Source: a bacterium (GTDB lineage: Bacteria; JAHJDO01). From it: 10,315 bases of DNA. The translations under genes were made by a program, and so were the position numbers. The DNA is taken from contig JAUWOV010000061.1 of assembly GCA_030611945.1 (NCBI GenBank), forward strand, positions 1 through 10,315, written 5' to 3'. Positions 6,122-10,315 of this stretch are shown piece by piece (position 1 is the stretch's first letter; every line of letters begins with the position of its first letter). The notes beneath the pieces were generated by a model, which saw only the letters and a list, made by a program, of their open reading frames with translations, was not told the DNA's origin and made no database searches.

Positions 6122-8515
6122 TCAGGCTATTTTATATTGACCTTTTTGTCTATCCCTTAATTCGCCAAGCTTTGATTTATTCCAGTTATTTACTCTGCTG
6201 AAATATCCAACGATTCTTGTTATACCATATACATCTTGACTATCGCAATTACCGCATGTATCAACTAAACCCCGCGTAGTCTTCTTACAACTATTACAGA
6301 TCGTAAACTCAGGAGATATTGTTAATTGAGCGGCTTTTGTATTAAAAAAAGTTTTTTTAACAAGATTAAATATGCTCTCGGGAGAAGGCTTTGCCTCCCC
6401 AATAAATGCGTGCAGGATAGCGCCGGATTCTATCATTGTATGAAACTTTGCCTGCTTTTCTATTCTTTCTACCAAACCTATTTCAGCATCTGCGCGAAAA
6501 TGAATAGAATTAGTATAATAGTATTCATCCTGAGCCATATTGCCTTTTACTATATCCTTGCTTTCAGGGTATTCCCTCATATCCACTTTTGCAAGACGTC
6601 TTGCCGCGCTTTCTGCAGGGGACTCTTCAAGAGCAACCCTTAATCCGTGTTTTTGCTCGTATTTTTTAGTAGTCAGATTCATAAAGGAGATTATTTTGAG
6701 CCCTAATCTGTATGTCTCCTCATCTTCATGAAGTTCTTTTCCTGTTAAATGCTGAACGCATTCATTAAGACCTATAATACCAATTATATAGGTAGCCTCA
6801 TCCAGATCAACATACTTTCTTCCATCTTTTGCTTTTTTACCAATCTGCCATAACGGCATAGTTTTATTCTTCATAAGAGATGCAATAAACTTTTTCTTTT
6901 GTATGTGAGCTGTCATAGCTAGATCCATTGCATGTTCAATTTCCTTATAAATGCCGTCTATATTCCCTTTACCCGCTCTGTAAGCTGCTTGCGGCAGATT
7001 TATTGTAACATTCTGAAATCCACAGAAGCGCATGCTTTCAGGATGCTTTATCATATAATCATCCTTTATCTGGGTTCTCAGACGACAGCAGGCGCTGAGT
7101 GTAACCTCATCCCTGTCAAACACAAAGTAGGGAGTCCCATTCTCGCTTGCTATTTTACACGCATATTTAAGAAGCTCAAGCTGAGCCGGGTTATTGAATG
7201 TATCCTCACTTATATGCAGATCCATTTTAGGGAATGCAAATACATTTCCATTTCTGTCACCAGCTCTCCATACATCCATCATTGCCTTAGTAAATTTCTG
7301 AGCCCACGATTCATACTCAGCATAAGTCTTGCCTGTGTATTCTCCCTTTGGCCCTATAGCTTCAATATTTTTTAGATATCCGGGAATACCTGTATGAATA
7401 TTAAAATCCAAAAACAATGTTTGCCCTCCGCGGCTGAATGCATTTTGGCTGGCGCTGAAAATCAGATACTGCGCCTCCTGGCGCATTTCCTTCTCACTCA
7501 TTCCAACAACATACGGAGCATAGAAGATATTTATATACCCAACGCCCAGAGCTCCTGCATAATAAGCCTGCATGGATGCTAAAAATGTATTTAAGTGGCC
7601 TGTCAGGGTTCTGGCGTGAGAAGCTGGAGCTGAAGAAGTGTCTAAATTCACTAATTCAAGTCCATACTTTTTTATGTATTCCAGAGAATGAGAAGAACAA
7701 TATACCCTTGTAGGATATCCAAGATCATGCAGATGAATTATGCCTTTAAGATGCGCCTCGCTAATGTCCGAACTAAATATCTTCCGCAAAGCATATTGCT
7801 TTAAAGTACTCTCTGCAATTGTCAGGTTTATCGCTTCCGGATTGTTAACAGCAATATTGGAATTCTCATTGCTTTTTGAGAAAACAAGTTGATCTATGTC
7901 AAATATTGGCATTCCCAATACCTGCTGCTTTGAAAGTTTTTGTTTATATCCATTGATAAACAGCTCATTATCCACCAGCTCTCTTATAAGGGATGTAGAT
8001 ATCTTTGTAAGCCCGGACGTAAAGATGTTTTCTTCAACAGACGTGGCTATTTTGTCTGCTATTGACTGAGACACACCGGCTTCTTTTACAAGAGCCATTG
8101 ATATTTTCGCTTTATTCCATGGAAGAATTTCGTCCTGGGTAATGGTTGAGACAAAAAGAGATAGATCAGTTGTTGTTGCTTTTGTTTTCTTCTCCTTTCT
8201 AACCTGAAGCATTTCCCGTAATCGGCTGCGCTCATTTCTATAGAGGATATACGCCTTAGATGTTTTAGCATGCCCCGTTTCAATAAGCACTTTCTCTACA
8301 ATATCCTGAATTTCTTCTATTTCCGGGATCTTGTTTCTAAAGTTTTGCTCAAGATATGAAGTTATAGCATTGGTTAATTCCTCAGCTACTGCTTTATCTT
8401 GTCCACCAACAGCAGCAGCAGCTTTTAAAATAGCCTGCATAATCTTATTTTTATCAAATAAAACTACTCTGCCATCCCTTTTCCTAACTGAGGTAAGCGC
8501 GCGTGTATTTGCCAT
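6122..8515 (-). CDS. nrdD: Anaerobic (class III) ribonucleoside-triphosphate reductase NrdD
   Basis: Glycyl-radical enzyme reducing NTPs to dNTPs without oxygen. Numbering here is from ATG 8524 (800 residues); I prefer ATG 8515, the fourth residue, because AGGGG at 8525-8529 is 9 nt before it but directly abuts 8524. Seen: an ATP-cone at about 10-105 (RKRDGRVVLFD, ETGHAKTSKAY), a second, diverged ATP-cone-like region at about 117-205 (LPWNKAKISMAL, SLIRELVDNEL), then the barrel with HLHDLGYPTRVYC (C276), LSACCRLR (C479, C480) and VTINLP. A Zn site of C743, C746, C757 and C760 precedes the glycyl-radical motif RIVGY (G773). Adjacent cysteines and the downstream redoxin suggest the redoxin-dependent, Thermotoga-like subtype. 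It begins 2 nt after nrdR ends. The NrdG activase it requires is not in this window. Confidence 0.95.
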   Translation of the reverse strand: MANTRALTSVRKRDGRVVLFDKNKIMQAILKAAAAVGGQDKAVAEELTNAITSYLEQNFRNKIPEIEEIQDIVEKVLIETGHAKTSKAYILYRNERSRLREMLQVRKEKKTKATTTDLSLFVSTITQDEILPWNKAKISMALVKEAGVSQSIADKIATSVEENIFTSGLTKISTSLIRELVDNELFINGYKQKLSKQQVLGMPIFDIDQLVFSKSNENSNIAVNNPEAINLTIAESTLKQYALRKIFSSDISEAHLKGIIHLHDLGYPTRVYCSSHSLEYIKKYGLELVNLDTSSAPASHARTLTGHLNTFLASMQAYYAGALGVGYINIFYAPYVVGMSEKEMRQEAQYLIFSASQNAFSRGGQTLFLDFNIHTGIPGYLKNIEAIGPKGEYTGKTYAEYESWAQKFTKAMMDVWRAGDRNGNVFAFPKMDLHISEDTFNNPAQLELLKYACKIASENGTPYFVFDRDEVTLSACCRLRTQIKDDYMIKHPESMRFCGFQNVTINLPQAAYRAGKGNIDGIYKEIEHAMDLAMTAHIQKKKFIASLMKNKTMPLWQIGKKAKDGRKYVDLDEATYIIGIIGLNECVQHLTGKELHEDEETYRLGLKIISFMNLTTKKYEQKHGLRVALEESPAESAARRLAKVDMREYPESKDIVKGNMAQDEYYYTNSIHFRADAEIGLVERIEKQAKFHTMIESGAILHAFIGEAKPSPESIFNLVKKTFFNTKAAQLTISPEFTICNSCKKTTRGLVDTCGNCDSQDVYGITRIVGYFSRVNNWNKSKLGELRDRQKGQYKIA

Positions 8516-8517
8516 CT

Positions 8518-8979
8518 TTAACATCCCCTATTTTTGATTATAGTCTTTGCATGGTCCATGAAATCTCCTACGTCTTCAAATTGACGATATACTGAAGCGA
8601 ATCTTACGTATGCAACTGCGTCTAAATCATGCAGCTTTTTCATAACCAATTCACCTATCTCTTCTGAGGCAACCTCCTTATTCATGTCATTCCAGAGTTT
8701 CTTCTCTATGTCATTTACTATCCCCTCCAAAACCTCCATGCTTATAGGTCTTTTTTCACAGGCTGTTACAATGCCGTTTAGAAGTTTTTCCCTGTTAAAC
8801 TCCTCTCTGCGATTATCTTTTTTAATAACCATAATTGGAATCAACTCTATCTTTTCATAGGTAGTAAATCTCTTTGCGCATTTCAAGCACTCTCTTCTTC
8901 GTTTTATAACATTGTTTTCCCTGCTTTCTCTGGAATCAATTACTTTGTCTTCCTCATAACCACAGAACGGACACTTCAT
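8518..8979 (-). CDS. nrdR: Transcriptional repressor NrdR
   Basis: Zinc-ribbon, ATP-cone repressor of ribonucleotide reductase genes; it senses ATP/dATP and binds paired NrdR boxes. Seen: zinc ribbon C3-x-x-C6 and C31-x-x-C34 with the basic stretch KRRREC between, then an ATP-cone from about 46 ([16 protein letters not shown]) to about 136 ([17 protein letters not shown]). The 153 residues are typical. The start ATG is supported by GAGGGG (8988-8993), 8 nt upstream, which lies inside the first NrdR box. It is the first gene of the run nrdR-nrdD-redoxin-exported protein-xerC, and the boxes at its own promoter imply autoregulation. Identification is firm. Confidence 0.97.
   Translation of the reverse strand: MKCPFCGYEEDKVIDSRESRENNVIKRRRECLKCAKRFTTYEKIELIPIMVIKKDNRREEFNREKLLNGIVTACEKRPISMEVLEGIVNDIEKKLWNDMNKEVASEEIGELVMKKLHDLDAVAYVRFASVYRQFEDVGDFMDHAKTIIKNRGC
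8525..8529 (-). promoter_or_regulatory. Ribosome-binding site that favours the nrdD start at 8515
   Basis: AGGGG lies within the last codons of nrdR. It is 9 nt before the ATG at 8515, a normal spacing, and 0 nt before the alternative ATG at 8524, which could not use it. The choice removes three residues (MLK) from the longer reading. Confidence 0.65.
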
Positions 8980-8987
8980 TTAAAATA

Positions 8988-9003
8988 CCCCTCTATATTG
9001 TGT
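8988..9003 (-). promoter_or_regulatory. NrdR box 1 (start site and leader of nrdR)
   Basis: Minus-strand ACACAATATAGAGGGG agrees with the remembered NrdR consensus ACACWATATATWGTGT at 13 of 16 positions. It begins about where transcription should start and runs over the nrdR ribosome-binding site. Its centre is 31 bp, three helical turns, from box 2. Confidence 0.75.
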
Positions 9004-9010
9004 AAAATAA

Positions 9011-9039
9011 AATATAACACCCAACATATAGGGTGTCAA
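9011..9039 (-). promoter_or_regulatory. Sigma-70 promoter of the nrdR-nrdD operon
   Basis: On the minus strand, TTGACA (9034-9039, perfect -35), a 17-nt spacer and TATATT (9011-9016, 5/6) preceded by TGT (extended -10). Transcription would start near 9004. Box 2 fills the spacer and box 1 covers the start region, so NrdR binding would directly block RNA polymerase. Confidence 0.85.
9019..9034 (-). promoter_or_regulatory. NrdR box 2 (within the promoter spacer)
   Basis: Minus-strand ACCCTATATGTTGGGT agrees with the NrdR consensus at 13 of 16 positions. It overlaps the last base of the -35 and most of the spacer. It is embedded in a wider inverted repeat, ACACCC(N8)GGGTGT at 9017-9036 (one end offset), which could also form a weak hairpin at the end of the dCMP deaminase transcript. 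Confidence 0.75.
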
Positions 9040-9050
9040 GGAAAATTTTT

Positions 9051-9536
9051 TTACTCCTCGTACTCCTGCTCTTTATCATTTAAGACATCAAGCTGAATGC
9101 CAACCTGTTTGAACATTTCTCTGGTTAAACCGGCAGTATGATATTTTTTCTGGCATACAACCCGCTTGATACCGGCAGCAATTATTATGCGGGCGCATAC
9201 TGAACACGGCTCCATCTTGACATAAAGAGTAGCGCCTTCCAAAGCCACACCTATTCTGGCTGCATGCACAATAGCATTCTGCTCAGCATGTATGGTGCGG
9301 ACACAATGGTCATGTAATTTCCCTGAGCTATCTCCTTCTTCTGTTGACTTAATCATCAAATGCCCAACTTCATCGCAATGAGCCAGTCCCGGCGGAGAAC
9401 CAACATAACCGGTAGAGAGAATATGGTTATTCCTAACAATTACACAACCAGCCCGACCGCGTCCACAAGTAGCTCGGGAGGCAACTGTCTTCATTATTTT
9501 CATAAAATAACTGTCCCAATTTGACCGCTCACTCAT
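9051..9536 (-). CDS. dCMP deaminase (ComEB/dCMP deaminase family)
   Basis: Zinc hydrolase converting dCMP to dUMP, the substrate of thymidylate synthase. Seen: zinc and proton-shuttle motif HAEQNAI (H83, E85) and PCSVC (C111, C114), preceded by HCVR (77-80). The segment STGYVGSPPGLAHCDEVGH (41-59) and the downstream KYHTAGLTREMF are typical of dCMP rather than cytidine or tRNA-adenosine deaminases. The 161 residues are normal for the family. AAGGAG (9545-9550), 8 nt before the ATG, supports the start. It lies upstream of nrdR on the same strand with 71 nt between, so the two neighbouring units both serve deoxynucleotide supply. It has its own predicted promoter. Riboflavin-type deaminases are excluded by length and motifs. 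Confidence 0.93.
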   Translation of the reverse strand: MSERSNWDSYFMKIMKTVASRATCGRGRAGCVIVRNNHILSTGYVGSPPGLAHCDEVGHLMIKSTEEGDSSGKLHDHCVRTIHAEQNAIVHAARIGVALEGATLYVKMEPCSVCARIIIAAGIKRVVCQKKYHTAGLTREMFKQVGIQLDVLNDKEQEYEE

Positions 9537-9569
9537 TAATTTTACTCCTTAAAATTTGCGTGTTCGTAA

Positions 9570-9597
9570 CTTATCAAAAACAGAAGGATTGTGTCAA
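9570..9597 (-). promoter_or_regulatory. Predicted promoter of the dCMP deaminase gene
   Basis: Minus-strand TTGACA (9592-9597, perfect -35) with a 16-nt spacer to GATAAG (9570-9575, 4/6). The -10 is mediocre. The 89-nt gap downstream of the rnhB-yraN stop leaves room for it and contains no clear terminator hairpin. An ACACAAT half-site directly after the -35 resembles one arm of an NrdR box, but the other arm is absent. Confidence 0.5.
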
Positions 9598-9625
9598 CAG
9601 AAATTCAAAACATTTATATAGACTT

Positions 9626-10315
9626 TTAAAAGGCATTCTGAATTAGCTTAAAATCAACCATATTCTTTTTTGAATCAAACAGGATAGAGACCACATCAAA
9701 ACGAAAGCAGAGATTCCGATACTTGCTTGTTTTAATATATGCCTCTGCAATACGACGAATTCTATTCTGCTTAGTGTGAGTAACTGAACTTTCTGGCGGG
9801 CCAAATCTGTCTGAGGAACGAGTTTTAACCTCAATAAATATCAGTACATCCTTATGCCTTGCAATAATATCTATTTCTCCCCATAGTGACCTATAATTTC
9901 TTTCAATGATTTTATATCTCTTTGTCTTAAGAAATCTACATGTAAAGTCTTCTCCATATTCTCCTAAAGATATCTTTCCACTTTGCTTATTCTCCTTTTC
10001 CCGAACAGGAGAAAACGACCTTCTATGAATAGGGGATATGCCAAATTTTGCTATTACTTCAAGATGAAACTGTGTAGCATACCCCTTATGTTTTTCAAAG
10101 CCGTACTGAGGATATTGTTTTGCGTAATCTATCATTATTCTGTCTCTTGTAACTTTTGCAATAATAGACGCTGCAGCTATTGACGCGCTTTTTGAATCAC
10201 CTTTAACAATTGCTGTCTGCGGTTTTTTTAAGCTTGATACTCGTAATCCGTCAACCAGTATACATTCTGGGGAGATATTTAAGTTATCAATTGCTCTATT
10301 CATAGCGCGGTGTGT
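9626..10315 (-). CDS. rnhB: RNase HII fused to a YraN/UPF0102 nuclease-like domain (N-terminus beyond right edge)
   Basis: One uninterrupted frame joins two families; residue numbers count from Met at 10303, and the frame stays open to 10315 (T-H-R-A before that Met), so the true start is outside. Residues 1-100 are the C-terminal part of RNase HII, which cuts RNA in RNA-DNA hybrids: LVDGL with D18, [22 protein letters not shown] with D54 (two of the four expected acidic catalytic residues), then [11 protein letters not shown] and HRRSFSPV. Residues about 112-210 are YraN/UPF0102: [21 protein letters not shown] (E143, D145) and IFIEVKTR (E158, K160), a PD-(D/E)XK-like nuclease fold of unknown role. 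A short charged linker (101-111) joins them. The two genes are commonly neighbours, and I see no stop or slippery run at the junction. It sits 89 nt upstream of the dCMP deaminase gene. Confidence 0.9.
   Translation of the reverse strand, partial: THRAMNRAIDNLNISPECILVDGLRVSSLKKPQTAIVKGDSKSASIAAASIIAKVTRDRIMIDYAKQYPQYGFEKHKGYATQFHLEVIAKFGISPIHRRSFSPVREKENKQSGKISLGEYGEDFTCRFLKTKRYKIIERNYRSLWGEIDIIARHKDVLIFIEVKTRSSDRFGPPESSVTHTKQNRIRRIAEAYIKTSKYRNLCFRFDVVSILFDSKKNMVDFKLIQNAF

Noticed and set aside
6932-7375. 147-codon open frame on the plus strand opposite nrdD
   Set aside because: It is antisense to a strongly conserved part of nrdD, has no ribosome-binding site or recognisable motif, and reads like a frame shadow (Cys, Ile and Phe-rich).
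8409-8420. Trinucleotide run gca/agc as a variable microsatellite
   Set aside because: It encodes a short run of alanines in the ATP-cone of NrdD, which is normal there; with about four units it is too short to suggest variation.
9017-9036. Rho-independent terminator after the dCMP deaminase gene
   Set aside because: ACACCC(N8)GGGTGT makes only a 6-bp stem with a large loop and an interrupted T-rich tail. Its match to NrdR spacing and consensus explains it better.

Overview
The window comes from an AT-rich bacterial chromosome (GC roughly 38-40% by eye) that looks like an anaerobe. It carries a class III (oxygen-sensitive, glycyl-radical) ribonucleotide reductase with its redoxin and the NrdR repressor, plus the housekeeping protease HslUV. 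A 7-bp tandem repeat (cggattt) at the start of xerC, read as N-P-K-S-E-I-R, resembles arrays I remember from uncultured candidate-phylum genomes such as Omnitrophota or relatives. That placement is a weak inference from memory. Everything here is chromosomal core or near-core; I see no insertion sequence, phage, CRISPR array, tRNA or rRNA.

Layout, left to right. Positions 1-1594 (minus strand) hold hslV then hslU, the latter cut by the left edge, behind a good extended -10 promoter. Positions 1745-4349 (plus strand) hold an RhlE-type DEAD-box RNA helicase and a HI0933/BaiN-type flavoprotein, driven from the hslV-rhlE divergent region, which also contains a strong palindrome. Positions 4352-9034 (minus strand) hold a co-directional run: nrdR, nrdD, a small glutaredoxin-like protein, an unknown exported protein, then xerC, which ends 2 bp from the end of the convergent flavoprotein gene. 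Upstream on the same strand lie a dCMP deaminase (9051-9536) and an RNase HII fused to a YraN/UPF0102 nuclease-like domain (9626 to the right edge).

How it fits together. dCMP deaminase (dCMP to dUMP, feeding dTMP) and NrdD (NTP to dNTP) are both deoxynucleotide supply enzymes. The nrdR promoter is a near-textbook TTGACA-17-TATATT with an extended -10. It is overlaid by two 16-bp NrdR-like boxes whose centres are 31 bp apart, so NrdR very probably represses its own operon, including nrdD. The redoxin directly after nrdD suggests this NrdD is reduced by a dithiol protein rather than by formate. xerC and hslVU are adjacent in many bacteria. Here they are on the same strand but separated by the opposite-strand rhlE-flavoprotein pair, so that pair looks like an insertion into an ancestral xerC-hslV-hslU cluster.

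No clearly new defence or mobile system is visible. The observations most worth checking are the rnhB-yraN fusion, the NrdR box pair, the repeat-derived N-terminus of XerC, the internal GC mosaic of rhlE, and the palindromes in the intergenic regions.
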